Below are positions 43,274-51,571 of a stretch of 64,000 nt of DNA, piece after piece; within the stretch, counting starts at the first letter, position 1; the number at the start of each line of letters is the position of its first letter. A program made the translations under genes and the position numbers. Origin of the DNA: Tessaracoccus flavus (GTDB lineage Bacteria; Actinomycetota; Actinomycetes; Propionibacteriales; Propionibacteriaceae); the NCBI RefSeq assembly GCF_001997295.1, contig NZ_CP019605.1:3038001-3102000 (forward strand). The letters are read 5' to 3'. Below the pieces are notes generated by a model that did no database searches, was not told the DNA's origin, and saw only the letters and a list, made by a program, of their open reading frames with translations.

Positions 43274-44254
43274 GTGAAGGGCATCGTAGTTTTCTCCGGC
43301 TCGGCGCACCCCGAGTTGGCCGACGAGATCTGTGGCTATCTCTCGCTTCGACGATCCGGGGTGAAGATCTCCCGGTTCAGCAACGACTGTCTCCAGGCCC
43401 AACTGCTGGCCAACTGCCGGCAGCGCGACGTCTACATCGTCCAGCCGCTCGTGCCGCCCACTCAGGAGCACCTGATGGAGCTGCTGCTCATGGTCGACGC
43501 GGCGCGCGGGGCGTCGGCCGGACAGATCACCGCCGTCATCCCGCACTACGCCTACGCGCGATCGGACAAGAAGGACTCGTCCCGCATCTCGCTCGGCGGG
43601 AAGCTCGTGGCCGACATGCTGGCGGCCGCCGGCGTCGACCGGGTCCTCACGATGGCTCTCCACGCGCCACAGGTGCACGGGTTCTTCTCCGTCCCGGTGG
43701 ACCACCTGACGGCGCTCGGCGTCATCGCCGACCACTACCGCGAGCGCGACCTCACCAACTGCGTCGTCGTCTCGCCCGACCTCGGCAACGCCAAGCAGGC
43801 CACGCTGCTCGCCCGGCTGCTCAACTTGCCTGTTGCTGCGGGCTCCAAGCAGCGGCTCGCCGACGACCGGGTGGTCATCGACGCCATCGTCGGCGACGTT
43901 TCAGGCAAGCGCGCGATCGTGCTCGACGACGAGATCGCCACCGGGGGATCGATCCTCGAGATCTGCAACCGCCTAGCGGACTTCGGCGCAGAGGAGGTGT
44001 CGGTCGCCTGCACGCACGGCCTCTTCACCGGCAACGCACGCGAGAAGCTCACCTCCTGCGGGAAGATCGTCGAGGTGGTCTCGACGAACACCGTGCCGCC
44101 GCCGTCGAACTTCCCGGGCCTCCAGGTGCTGAGCGTCGCCCAGCTCTTCGCCGAGGCGATCGACCGGATCCACAACGGGCGCTCGGTGAGCAAGCTCTTC
44201 AACGACGTCGACCCGTCCTACGCGCCGCCGCCCCAGCCGGAGGGGCTGTTCTGA
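43274..44254 (+). CDS. prs: Ribose-phosphate diphosphokinase (PRPP synthetase) paralogue
   Basis: A 326-residue class I-like PRPP synthetase, making PRPP from ribose 5-phosphate and ATP for nucleotide, His and Trp synthesis. Conserved regions: IVVFSGSAHPELA, VIPHYAYARSDKKDSSR, HAPQVHGFF, VVSPDLGNAKQA and the PRPP loop IVLDDEIATGGSI. Several positions differ from the housekeeping consensus (SPDAGGVKRA, DDMIDTGGTI, YARQDRK), so it may be a specialised second copy. GTG 43274 has GAAGGG nine bases upstream; TAGGCT at 43239 is a plausible -10. The dyad array lies just upstream. Confidence 0.9.
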   Translation: MKGIVVFSGSAHPELADEICGYLSLRRSGVKISRFSNDCLQAQLLANCRQRDVYIVQPLVPPTQEHLMELLLMVDAARGASAGQITAVIPHYAYARSDKKDSSRISLGGKLVADMLAAAGVDRVLTMALHAPQVHGFFSVPVDHLTALGVIADHYRERDLTNCVVVSPDLGNAKQATLLARLLNLPVAAGSKQRLADDRVVIDAIVGDVSGKRAIVLDDEIATGGSILEICNRLADFGAEEVSVACTHGLFTGNAREKLTSCGKIVEVVSTNTVPPPSNFPGLQVLSVAQLFAEAIDRIHNGRSVSKLFNDVDPSYAPPPQPEGLF

Positions 44255-44260
44255 GGCCGC

Positions 44261-44797
44261 CTAGGACGCGGCCTTCACGAGCGCGTCGAACAGGGCGTTG
44301 ACCTCGTCGGGGCGGCGGTCGATGGGCGTGAACGTGCCCTCCTTGAAGTCGGCGAAGAGGCTGATGTTCACCTCCGCGCGGATGTCGACCATCGAGAAGT
44401 TCGCGACGATGGAGCGCCAGTGCTCGATGGCCCTCACCCCGCCGACGGAGCCGTAGCCGACGAACGCGATCGTCTTGCCGATCCACTCCTCCCCGAGGCA
44501 GTCGACGGCGTTCTTGAGGGCGCCCGGCACGCCGTGGTTGTACTCGGGGGTGACGAAGACGTAGGCGTCGCAGGGGTCGATCGCGTTGCTCCAGGCCTGC
44601 ACCTCCTCCGAGTCGTACTTCCGCTTCGCCGCCATCGGGTGGGTGCCGCTGGTCAGCAGGGGGACGTTGAACTCCTTGAGGTCGATCAGCTCGTACTCGG
44701 CGTCGTCGCGCTTGCTTGCGATCTCATAGACCCAGTCGGCGATCCCGCGTCCGACACGTCCGTCCCTGATGGACCCGACGATGATTCCCACCTTCAT
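44261..44797 (-). CDS. NADPH-dependent FMN reductase family protein
   Basis: A 178-residue flavodoxin-fold reductase: KVGIIVGSIRDGRVGRGIADWV (phosphate-binding loop), FVTPEYNHGVPGALKNAVD (flavin ring motif) and VGYGSVGGVRAIEHWR. Members reduce FMN, azo compounds or quinones with NAD(P)H. GGAAGGAG precedes ATG 44797, chosen over a start eight codons upstream. Convergent with the PRPP synthetase gene, 6 bp apart. Confidence 0.92.
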   Translation of the reverse strand: MKVGIIVGSIRDGRVGRGIADWVYEIASKRDDAEYELIDLKEFNVPLLTSGTHPMAAKRKYDSEEVQAWSNAIDPCDAYVFVTPEYNHGVPGALKNAVDCLGEEWIGKTIAFVGYGSVGGVRAIEHWRSIVANFSMVDIRAEVNISLFADFKEGTFTPIDRRPDEVNALFDALVKAAS

Positions 44798-44837
44798 GGC
44801 TGCTCCTTCCGCAGAACGCATCCCAGGGTAGTGGGGC

Positions 44838-44874
44838 TCTGAGCTTGTCCGTAACCCTTCGACAGCTCAGGGAC
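44838..44874. repeat. Family A repeat, short form
   Basis: CTCTGAGCTTGTCCGTAACC then CTTCGACAGCTCAGGGACC: a minimal palindrome in which the body is deleted. Confidence 0.7.
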
Positions 44875-44880
44875 CGACGC

Positions 44881-46230
44881 TCAGCACTCGATGACGTTGA
44901 CGGCAAGACCGCCGCGGGCCGTCTCCTTGTACTTGACCTTCATGTCCGCCCCGGTCTCGCGCATCGTCTTGATCACCTTGTCGAGGCTGACGATGTGGCG
45001 GCCGTCGCCGCGCAGTGCCGTGCGGGCCGCAGCGATCGCCTTGACCGACGCGATCGCGTTGCGCTCGATGCAGGGGATCTGGACCAGCCCGCCCACCGGG
45101 TCGCAGGTGAGTCCGAGGTTGTGCTCCATCCCGATCTCCGCGGCGTTCTCGATCTGCTGCGGGGTCCCGCCCATCACCGCCGCCATGCTGGCGGCGGCCA
45201 TGGAGCAGGCCGACCCGACCTCGCCCTGGCACCCGACCTCGGCACCCGAGATGGAGGCCGTCTCCTTGAAGATCATCCCAACGGCGCCAGCGGTGAGCAG
45301 GAAGCGAACCACCCCGTCGTCGGAGGCGCCGGGCACAAACCGGGCGTAGTAGTGCAGCACGGCCGGGATGATGCCGGCGGCACCGTTGGTGGGGGCCGTC
45401 ACCACGCGGCCGCCCGACGCGTTCTCCTCGTTGACCGCCAGTGCGAAGAGCGTCACCCAGTCCATCCCGCGCATGGGGTCGGTCGAGTCGCCCTCGACGG
45501 CCAGTTTCGCGGCGAGTTCCGGGGCGCGACGGCGCACCTTCAGGCCGCCGGGGAGGTACCCCTCCGTCGCGATGCCCGCCTGCACGCACTCCTGCATCAC
45601 CGCCCAGATGCGCAGCAGCCCGGCGCGAACCTCGTCCTCGGAGCGCCAGGAGAGTTCGTTCTCCAGCGCGATCCGCGAGATCGACTTTCCGGTGGATTCA
45701 CAGAGTGCGAGCAGTTCGTCGCCGGTGTGGAACCGGTGGCTCACCGCCGTGGTGTCCTGCACCACGCGCGCGTCGCCGTCGGCCGCACCGTCGACGACGA
45801 ACCCGCCGCCCACCGAGTAGAACGTCCGCTCCTGCACCATCTCGTCTCCGGTGTAGGCGCGGAAGATCATGCCGTTGGAGTGCAGCGGCAGCTCCCGGCG
45901 GCGGTGGAGGGTGATGTCGTCGTCCATGCTGAACGCGATCTCGTGGCCGACGTCGAGCAGCCCGGTTTCGCGGGCCCGGGCCACCCGCTCGGCGCCGAGG
46001 CGTGGGTCGACGGTCTCCGGCAGCTCGCCCAGCAGGCCGAGCACGACGGCGCCAGGCGTGCCGTGGCCGTGGCCGGTCGCGCCGAGCGACCCGAAGAGGT
46101 CCGCGGTCACGCGCGTGGCGTCGTTGGGGAGGGAGGCGCGGAAGGTCGCGGCGGCGCGCATGGGGCCGACGGTGTGGGACGACGACGGCCCGATGCCGAT
46201 GCTGAACAGATCGAAGACGCTGAGGGCCAT
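44881..46230 (-). CDS. sdaA: L-serine ammonia-lyase (single-chain, iron-sulfur)
   Basis: A 449-residue enzyme deaminating L-serine to pyruvate. The beta domain starts [21 protein letters not shown] and the alpha domain contains [33 protein letters not shown] and [12 protein letters not shown], including the cysteines that hold the [4Fe-4S] cluster. Length is normal for the fused form. Its ATG overlaps the stop of the upstream MFS gene (TGATG), so both are translationally coupled; the MFS protein is therefore a candidate serine or organic-acid carrier. Confidence 0.96.
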   Translation of the reverse strand: MALSVFDLFSIGIGPSSSHTVGPMRAAATFRASLPNDATRVTADLFGSLGATGHGHGTPGAVVLGLLGELPETVDPRLGAERVARARETGLLDVGHEIAFSMDDDITLHRRRELPLHSNGMIFRAYTGDEMVQERTFYSVGGGFVVDGAADGDARVVQDTTAVSHRFHTGDELLALCESTGKSISRIALENELSWRSEDEVRAGLLRIWAVMQECVQAGIATEGYLPGGLKVRRRAPELAAKLAVEGDSTDPMRGMDWVTLFALAVNEENASGGRVVTAPTNGAAGIIPAVLHYYARFVPGASDDGVVRFLLTAGAVGMIFKETASISGAEVGCQGEVGSACSMAAASMAAVMGGTPQQIENAAEIGMEHNLGLTCDPVGGLVQIPCIERNAIASVKAIAAARTALRGDGRHIVSLDKVIKTMRETGADMKVKYKETARGGLAVNVIEC

Positions 46231-47561
46231 CAGTGAAGCCTACGACCCGGCCGGCCCCGGCGGCGGCGGATGCGCTCGACCACCTCGCGCCAGGACGGCA
46301 CGACGACGCCCTGCTCCGCCATGAGCCGGCGCAAGCGGCGACGGCTGGCGAGGATGCCCGCCAGCCCGACGAGGAAGAACGGCGCCTGCAACGCCCAGGC
46401 CCAGCGGAGGTGGTCCGGGGTGTAGGGCCGGCCGTCGGCCACGAGGTCGAGGAAGACGCCCATGACGAGGATCAGCAACGTTGCGCCGCTGAACGAGCCC
46501 GTGATGACCACGCCGTTGGCCGCGCCCAGCCGGGTGAGGGGGAGGTTCGTGCGCGGGAAGTCGAAACCGATCCCGGTGCCCGGGCCCCCGGCGGAGAGCA
46601 CGACGACCAGCAGGATGAGCAGCGGCAGCGGCGCCCGCCCCGGCCACAGCAGGACGACCGCCCAGGCGAGGATGATGGCCCCGATGACGATGAGCGCGAG
46701 GTCGGAGCGTCGGAGAGGGTGACGGCTGGTGAGCGTCCCGATGATGGGACCGGCGACCATCGCTGACACGGCCAGCAGCGACAGCAGGCCACCGGCCGCC
46801 GCCTGGCTGAGCCCCTGCCCGACCACCAGGTACGGCAGGCCCCACATGAACACGAACGCGGTGAAGGAGAAGCCCGATGTGAAGTGGATCCAGAAGCCGA
46901 GCTGGGTGGCCGGGTGCTTCGTGACGCCGAGCACGTTCGAAGGGATCTCGCGGAGCCGGTCGCTGACGACGCCGGGTTCGGTGCCCGGCGGTGCGTTGCG
47001 GATCCAGATGGCGGCGGCAGTCGCAGGCAGCAGGCTCACCGCTGCGGCGATCAGCAGCCCGTACTCCCAGCCACCACTCTTGACCAGCGGCAGCAGCGCG
47101 GCGACTGCGGCGATCTGCCCGAAGGAGGCCGACATGCCCGTGACCTGGCTCAGCAGCGGCACCAGTTGGGGCCGGAACCAGCGGGGCAGCAGGCGCAGGA
47201 CCGAGTTGAAGATGCAGGCGTCGCCGATGCCGAGGAGCACGCGGGCCGCGTAGGCGAGCGGTAGGTCGTCGGAGACGGCCAGCAGCGCCTGCGAGCCCCC
47301 CATGATGAGGGACCCGGCCACCACCATCACGCGCGACCCGACGCGGTCGAGCACCAGGCCGACGGGCACCTGGGCCAGCGCATAGGTGGCCAGTTGCAGC
47401 ACGACGAAGGTGGAGACGATCCCGGGAGTGGTGCCGAAGTGGTCGGCCGCCTCGAGCCCCGCGACGCCCAGCGACGTCCGGTGCATGACGGCCACGCCGT
47501 AGGCGAACAGGCCGACGCCCCAGACGATCCAGCCCATGTGGCCGTATCCAGTCTTGTCCAC
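46230..47561 (-). CDS. MFS transporter coupled to serine dehydratase
   Basis: A 443-residue twelve-span permease. [18 protein letters not shown] in span 1 and [14 protein letters not shown] in loop 2-3 place it with the anion/sugar-phosphate-like MFS groups; the C-terminus is Arg-rich ([14 protein letters not shown]). GTG 47561 has GGAGAGG upstream; an internal ATG lies eight codons later. It overlaps sdaA by one base. The operon suggests uptake of serine or export of a product, but this is inference. Confidence 0.82.
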   Translation of the reverse strand: MDKTGYGHMGWIVWGVGLFAYGVAVMHRTSLGVAGLEAADHFGTTPGIVSTFVVLQLATYALAQVPVGLVLDRVGSRVMVVAGSLIMGGSQALLAVSDDLPLAYAARVLLGIGDACIFNSVLRLLPRWFRPQLVPLLSQVTGMSASFGQIAAVAALLPLVKSGGWEYGLLIAAAVSLLPATAAAIWIRNAPPGTEPGVVSDRLREIPSNVLGVTKHPATQLGFWIHFTSGFSFTAFVFMWGLPYLVVGQGLSQAAAGGLLSLLAVSAMVAGPIIGTLTSRHPLRRSDLALIVIGAIILAWAVVLLWPGRAPLPLLILLVVVLSAGGPGTGIGFDFPRTNLPLTRLGAANGVVITGSFSGATLLILVMGVFLDLVADGRPYTPDHLRWAWALQAPFFLVGLAGILASRRRLRRLMAEQGVVVPSWREVVERIRRRRGRPGRRLH

Positions 47562-47653
47562 TCTCGCCTCTCCGCGATGATCCTAACCCGAGGATCGCCG
47601 TCGAGAGAGGGACGGTGACGCGGGGTAGTGGTGCCGCTTCCGAGCGGTTTCGA

Positions 47654-47860
47654 TGCTCGAGGCGGGCTGGGCTCAGCGGCGAGCAGCGTTTAGCATCAGC
47701 AGGGGTCGGCCCAAACGCCGGGAGTGTTGGGCCGACCTGTTAGCTGCAGGACAGTGGACGCTGTGCCTGCAGCTTCCATGATCGCCCATTCGATGCGGCG
47801 GTGTATCGGCGGGGCAGCGGTGGTCCTACAGCGTGTAGTGGTAGGCTTCTCTGCCCCGCC
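47654..47860. other. 307-bp intergenic region with four stem-loops, candidate ncRNA or terminators
   Basis: TGCTCG/CGAGCA (47654-47685), GGTCGGCCCAA/TTGGGCCGACC (47704-47737, perfect 11 bp), GCTGCAGG-ACAG/CTGT-CCTGCAGC (47743-47773) and GGCGGGGCAG/CTGCCCCGCC (47808-47860, with an inner CTACA/TGTAG). The last hairpin is 9 bp after the alcohol dehydrogenase stop (minus strand) and could terminate it. No gene is supported in 47562-47868. Confidence 0.5.
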
Positions 47861-47868
47861 GGCTGCAC

Positions 47869-48921
47869 TCAGTCGCCGATGGTGGCGGCGTCGATGACGT
47901 AGCGGTAGCGCACCTTGGAGGCGACGACGTTGTCGTAGGCCTCGTTGATCTCGTCGGCGTCGATGATCTCGATCACCGGGTTGATGCCGTGCTCGGCGCA
48001 GAACTCCAGCATCTCCTGGGTCTCCTTGATGCCGCCGATCTGGGAGCCGGCCAGCACCTTGCCGCCGCCGATGAGGCTGCCGAGGTTGATGGTGCTCGGG
48101 TGCTCGGGGAGGCCAAGGTTGACCAGCGTGCCGTGAGGCTTGATCAGCCGCAGCGTGGCGTCGAGGTCGACGCCGTCGGAGATGGTGGAGATGATGAGGT
48201 CGAAGGTGCCGCGGAGCTTCTTCATGGCGTCGCGGTCCTCGGTGGAGACGTAATCGTCGGCGCCGAGTTTCAGCCCGTCGTCGCGCTTGGCGAGCGTGCG
48301 GCTGAGCACGATGGTCTCGGCGCCCAACGCAGCGGAGATCTGGACGCCCATGTGCCCGAGGCCGCCCATCCCCAGGATCCCGACCCGCTTGCCGGGGCCG
48401 GCGCCGAACCGCTTGAGCGGGGAGTACAGCGTGATGCCGGCACACATGAGCGGCGCGGCGTGCTCGAGCGACGTCTCGTCGGGGACTCGCATGAGGTAGT
48501 CCTCCTCGACGGTGATGCCCTGGGAGTAGCCGCCGTGCGTCGGTTCGCCGTCGCGCCCGATGCTGGCGTAGGTGGCGATGGTGCCGGGGCGGCTGGTGCA
48601 GAACTGCTCCTCGTCGGCGAGGCACATCTCGCACTCGCCGCACGAATCGACGAAGCAGCCGACGCCCACCCTGTCGCCCACCTTGAACTTGGTCACGTCC
48701 GAGCCGACCTTCGACACGACGCCAGCGATCTCATGGCCGCCGACGAACGGGTAGTTGACCTTGCCCCACTCACCGCGCGCGGTGTGGATGTCGGAGTGGC
48801 AGATGCCCGCGTAGGCGATGTCGAGGTACACCTCGGTGGGTCCGGGCTCCCGACGGGTGATCGTCGTGCGCTCGTATCGGCCGGTGGGTGAATCGATGGC
48901 GTAGGCGGCGACGTCTGGCAT
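47869..48921 (-). CDS. Zinc-dependent alcohol/cinnamyl-alcohol-type dehydrogenase
   Basis: A 350-residue medium-chain dehydrogenase. Catalytic zinc ligands are in AGICHSDIH and VGGHEIAG; the structural-zinc cysteines are in CGECEMCLADEEQFC; the NAD(P) loop is GMGGLGHMGVQ. The GxGxxG-type loop and the CHSDIH/GHE sequence resemble the YahK/CAD subfamily, which reduces aldehydes with NADPH. AAGGAGG precedes ATG. A long dyad array starts about 110 bp upstream of its start. Confidence 0.94.
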   Translation of the reverse strand: MPDVAAYAIDSPTGRYERTTITRREPGPTEVYLDIAYAGICHSDIHTARGEWGKVNYPFVGGHEIAGVVSKVGSDVTKFKVGDRVGVGCFVDSCGECEMCLADEEQFCTSRPGTIATYASIGRDGEPTHGGYSQGITVEEDYLMRVPDETSLEHAAPLMCAGITLYSPLKRFGAGPGKRVGILGMGGLGHMGVQISAALGAETIVLSRTLAKRDDGLKLGADDYVSTEDRDAMKKLRGTFDLIISTISDGVDLDATLRLIKPHGTLVNLGLPEHPSTINLGSLIGGGKVLAGSQIGGIKETQEMLEFCAEHGINPVIEIIDADEINEAYDNVVASKVRYRYVIDAATIGD

Positions 48922-49030
48922 GGGTGGGTCCTCCTTGAACGACTGCCCACGATGCTACTCCGCGCCCGAGGCGTTGCTCGGCCCTCCTCCGGCCGGCCGT
49001 CCGTCCGCCCGCCCGTCGTCGCCGACGCCG

Positions 49031-49400
49031 ACGCCAACGGGTTCAGCGAAACGCCAACGGGGAGAGCCGAACGCCAACGGGGAGAGCCAAACGCCAACAG
49101 CGAGAGCCAAACGCCAACAGCGAGAGGCAAACGCCAACGGAGAGCGCCGAACGCCAACGGAGAGGGCGACTCGCCACCCAGACCCATCGACGCCTGTGAG
49201 ATCTCGCGGGCGTCGATGAGTGTCGTCGGCGAGTCCGATTGTCTGTTGGCGTTCGGTCCGGAGCGTTGGCGTTTCGCCTCGGCCGTTGGCGTTTGCCGCG
49301 CACGGTTGGCGTTCCGTCGGCTGGGTTGGCGTCGGGGAGGATCCGGTTGGCGTTTCCGCCGCGCCGTTGGCGTTTCGGTCGATCGGTTGGCGTCAGAGCA
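49031..49400. repeat. Dyad array 2: 20-bp-phased ACGCCAAC boxes mirrored about a central hairpin
   Basis: Left boxes start at 49031, 49051, 49071, 49091, 49111, 49131 and 49151 (seven exact ACGCCAAC, period exactly 20 bp) plus a degenerate one at 49171. Right inverted boxes start at 49225 (degenerate), 49245, 49265, 49285, 49305, 49325, 49346, 49366 and 49386. The inner six pairs are exact mirrors about 49201.5; one base is inserted before the outer right boxes. Left spacers resemble each other (GRGAGCC-like), right spacers do not. It occupies the 513-bp gap between the alcohol dehydrogenase and the secreted metalloprotease-like gene. Open frames across it are artefacts. Confidence 0.93.
49168..49235. 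other. Central hairpin of dyad array 2
   Basis: CATCGACGCCTGTGAGA (49185-49201) pairs with TCTCGCGGGCGTCGATG (49202-49218), 17 bp with two G-U pairs; outside it GACTCGCC (49168) pairs with GGCGAGTC (49228). The GACGCCYGTGA / TCGCGGGCGTC core is shared with array 1. Confidence 0.88.
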
Positions 49401-49434
49401 CGACGACGACGCGCCTCAGCAAGCAGGGCGGCGG

Positions 49435-50268
49435 TTACTCGCCGGCCAGCCCTTCAAGCCACAGGGGAGCGTCCTCTCCGGGCAGGGGCTCTTCGGCTCC
49501 CTCTGCCGGGAGAGCGCAGTCGGGGGTCGCCCCGGGGGCCGGGCCGAACTCCTTGCCACCGAAGATGTAGGTCTTGGCGTAGTCGTAGTACGCGTCGTGC
49601 TCGCCGGTGTCGTACGGGTTGTCCAGCGCGCAGCGCCCGACGTAGTAGCCGACGACGTCGGCGAACGTCTCGGTGATCTTGCTGCCCGCGTAGTTGCTGA
49701 AGCGACCCTCCCGCGCGTACAGCTCCTTGAACACCTGCCAGTACTCGGGGTTCTCGAAGCGGTCGGAGTTGCGGACGTGCGCCAGTTCGTGGGCGACGAG
49801 CCGCGTGAGCCGGCCCTCATCCCCGCTGTCCAGGGCCCGCTGGAACTTCGAGAAGTCGAGCGTGACGTAGCTGGTCCTCGTCAGGCTCCAGTCTCCCCAG
49901 GCGTAGCCGCTGATCGAAGCTGCGTTGATGCCGACGTTGCCGCCCTGCTTCGCGAGCAGGTCCGTGCGGTAAGTGGTGCACTCCATCGCGTCGAGCGTTT
50001 CCCACAGGATCTTGATGGAGGGCCGGCGCTCGTCGGTCCACTGGCTCCCGGCCAGCTTGAAGCCGTAGTTGGCCGTCAGCTGCGCCTGGATCTCTTCGAT
50101 GGAGGAGTCCGCGGGGTACTCGTGCGTCGTGGCGCAGGGGACGGGGATGCCCGTGACGGGGAGGACCGGTTCGGGGGCCAGGGGGAGGGCGGAGGCGCTT
50201 GTGGACGCGACGATGGAACCGGCCGCGACGGCGATCGTTGCCGTCAGCGTGGCGAGCCACTTGCGCAC
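49435..50268 (-). CDS. Secreted putative zinc metalloprotease, HELAH motif
   Basis: A 277-residue exported protein. Residues 1-27 are a signal peptide (AVAAGSIVASTSASA). A zincin motif VAHELAHVRNSDRF gives H160-E161-x2-H164, and TETFADVVGYYVGR about 35 residues later offers E200 as third ligand with an Asp, a gluzincin-like arrangement. Cys45, Cys97 and two C-terminal cysteines may form disulfides. No named family is recognised. GTG 50268 follows GGAGGGGAC. Array 2 lies immediately downstream of its stop. Confidence 0.7.
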   Translation of the reverse strand: MRKWLATLTATIAVAAGSIVASTSASALPLAPEPVLPVTGIPVPCATTHEYPADSSIEEIQAQLTANYGFKLAGSQWTDERRPSIKILWETLDAMECTTYRTDLLAKQGGNVGINAASISGYAWGDWSLTRTSYVTLDFSKFQRALDSGDEGRLTRLVAHELAHVRNSDRFENPEYWQVFKELYAREGRFSNYAGSKITETFADVVGYYVGRCALDNPYDTGEHDAYYDYAKTYIFGGKEFGPAPGATPDCALPAEGAEEPLPGEDAPLWLEGLAGE

Positions 50269-50439
50269 GTGGGCGTCCCCTCCCGAGATGTCTTCCGAGC
50301 CAAGATTCTCTCAGGATTCTCAGGAAGTCAAACGACGTCGATGCGCCTGTTGATAAGTGGGCAGGCGCCCTGCGCGAAGAACTGGCGACAAGGCGCGACG
50401 CAGCGTCATCCCACTGGCCGCAACGCGAGGGCGCGGCCG

Positions 50440-50451
50440 TAGGATGGCTGC
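50440..50451 (+). promoter_or_regulatory. Predicted leaderless promoter -10 box
   Basis: TAGGAT plus six bases precede ATG 50452; no Shine-Dalgarno. Confidence 0.45.
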
Positions 50452-50796
50452 ATGGATGATCGAATCCCTCGCGACGAGGTCGAAGCCTTTCTCGAGGTGC
50501 GCCGAGAGCAGGGCCGGGAGATCGAGCCTGCCCTGATCGACTCGATGACCGCGAAGATCGAGGGCGTGGTCAGACGGCGATACCAGGCCGAACTGCAGTC
50601 GAAGACGCGGCAGGATCTGGCCTCCAAACAGGGTCAGGGTGCCCGGCTCACCGTTGCGATCATTTCGCTGGTCATGGCGATCCCGCTGACAGCCATCGCC
50701 AGCGGGATGGGACTGGTTGGTCTGCTCATCGTGTGGGCCGGCATCGTCGCGGTCAACATCGCTTTTGCCTTGCGCCGCCCGCCGACCGCCGACTAG
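50452..50796 (+). CDS. Hypothetical small membrane protein, 114 aa
   Basis: An N-terminal charged helical region of about 60 residues (DEVEAFLEVRREQGREIEPALIDSM) precedes two closely spaced membrane segments (LTVAIISLVMAIPLTAIASG and GLVGLLIVWAGIVAVNIAFAL). Small actinobacterial proteins of this layout are common; no function is known. It lies upstream of the tad operon on the same strand, separated by 136 bp with a DnaA-box-like site, and is probably a separate transcription unit. Confidence 0.7.
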   Translation: MDDRIPRDEVEAFLEVRREQGREIEPALIDSMTAKIEGVVRRRYQAELQSKTRQDLASKQGQGARLTVAIISLVMAIPLTAIASGMGLVGLLIVWAGIVAVNIAFALRRPPTAD

Positions 50797-50822
50797 CTCA
50801 GGCACATCGACGGCGACGTTTC

Positions 50823-50912
50823 AAGATGTCCAAAAGGAAAGTCTCCGAAAGTAGATGAGTTATCCACATCTTCGGATTTGAGTTTCGCAGCGCTCAGGCC
50901 CCCGCCTAGATT
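50823..50912 (+). promoter_or_regulatory. Predicted control region of the tad operon
   Basis: AAGATGT (50823) and ACATCTT (50866) form an inverted pair; TTATCCACA (50860-50868), a perfect DnaA-box consensus, overlaps the second half. TAGATT at 50907-50912 is a possible -10 followed by a short leader with GAGAGGGGG before ATG 50933. Confidence 0.4.
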
Positions 50913-50932
50913 CACCGGCGAGAGGGGGGCCG

Positions 50933-51571
50933 ATGCTGACTACCCAACGCCCGACGAAGCCGGACGCCGCGCCGGACACTCCGCGGCCTGCCGCGGTGCA
51001 GCTGCGAGCCCGCCGCAGCCCGAAGCTCATCGCACTCGGGGTGCTCCTCGTCACTCTCGGAGGCCTTGCGGCCGCGTTCCTCTTCAGCCTGAACTCCGAG
51101 CAGCGACCCGTCCTGGTGATGGAGCGCGACGTCCGCCGCGGCGCCGTGATTGCGCCTGAAGATCTTGCCGTGATCGAGGTCCCAGGTGGGCTCCAGCTCG
51201 AGGCACTGACGCCGGAGAGCCGCGCTGACATTATCGGCCAGCAGGCGCTGAGCGATCTACCGCGCGGCTCATTTCCGCTCACCCAGCACGTCGGCGCCGA
51301 CCCGCTGCCCGAGGGGCAGTCCCTCGTGGGCCTGCGACTACCGCACGGCCGGCTGCCGGCCACCGAGCTGTTCAGCGGGACCGTCGTCAGCCTCGTCAGT
51401 CTGGCCGACGGCGACGACTCGGCCATCGCGGGTGTTCTGTCCTCCCCTCCTGTCGCGCTGGAGGACGGCACCTTCTCCGTCGATGTGCTGGTGGCCGACG
51501 TCGACGCCGCGCGCGCCGCGAAGCTGGGGGCCACCGACCTGCTCGCTCTTATGGTCACGGAGGAAGCCTGA
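50933..51571 (+). CDS. SAF-domain protein, CpaB/RcpC-like
   Basis: A 212-residue protein with one N-terminal membrane span (LIALGVLLVTLGGLAAAFLF) and an extracytoplasmic SAF domain (VLVMERDVRRGAVIAPEDLAVIEVP ... LPRGSFPLTQHV). This is the CpaB-like component of Flp/Tad pilus systems, thought to act at the envelope. It is the first gene of the tad operon; its stop overlaps the next start (TGATG). Confidence 0.8.
   Translation: MLTTQRPTKPDAAPDTPRPAAVQLRARRSPKLIALGVLLVTLGGLAAAFLFSLNSEQRPVLVMERDVRRGAVIAPEDLAVIEVPGGLQLEALTPESRADIIGQQALSDLPRGSFPLTQHVGADPLPEGQSLVGLRLPHGRLPATELFSGTVVSLVSLADGDDSAIAGVLSSPPVALEDGTFSVDVLVADVDAARAAKLGATDLLALMVTEEA

Noticed and set aside
47700..47750. Integron attC site around GGTCGGCCCAA / GTTAGC
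   Set aside because: The GTTAGCT end resembles a core site, but the matching RYYYAAC end and bulged bases are missing and no integrase is present.
42844..49400. The phased boxes as CRISPR arrays
   Set aside because: Repeats are only 8-10 bp, spacers 10-12 bp, orientation inverts at the centre, and there are no cas genes.
48693..50442. Long open frames on both strands across array 2, with 20-residue repeat patterns such as RWRxxLxVGV
   Set aside because: The periodic proteins result from the 20-bp DNA period read in three frames; all frames are open and none has a ribosome site. Several also run antisense through real genes.
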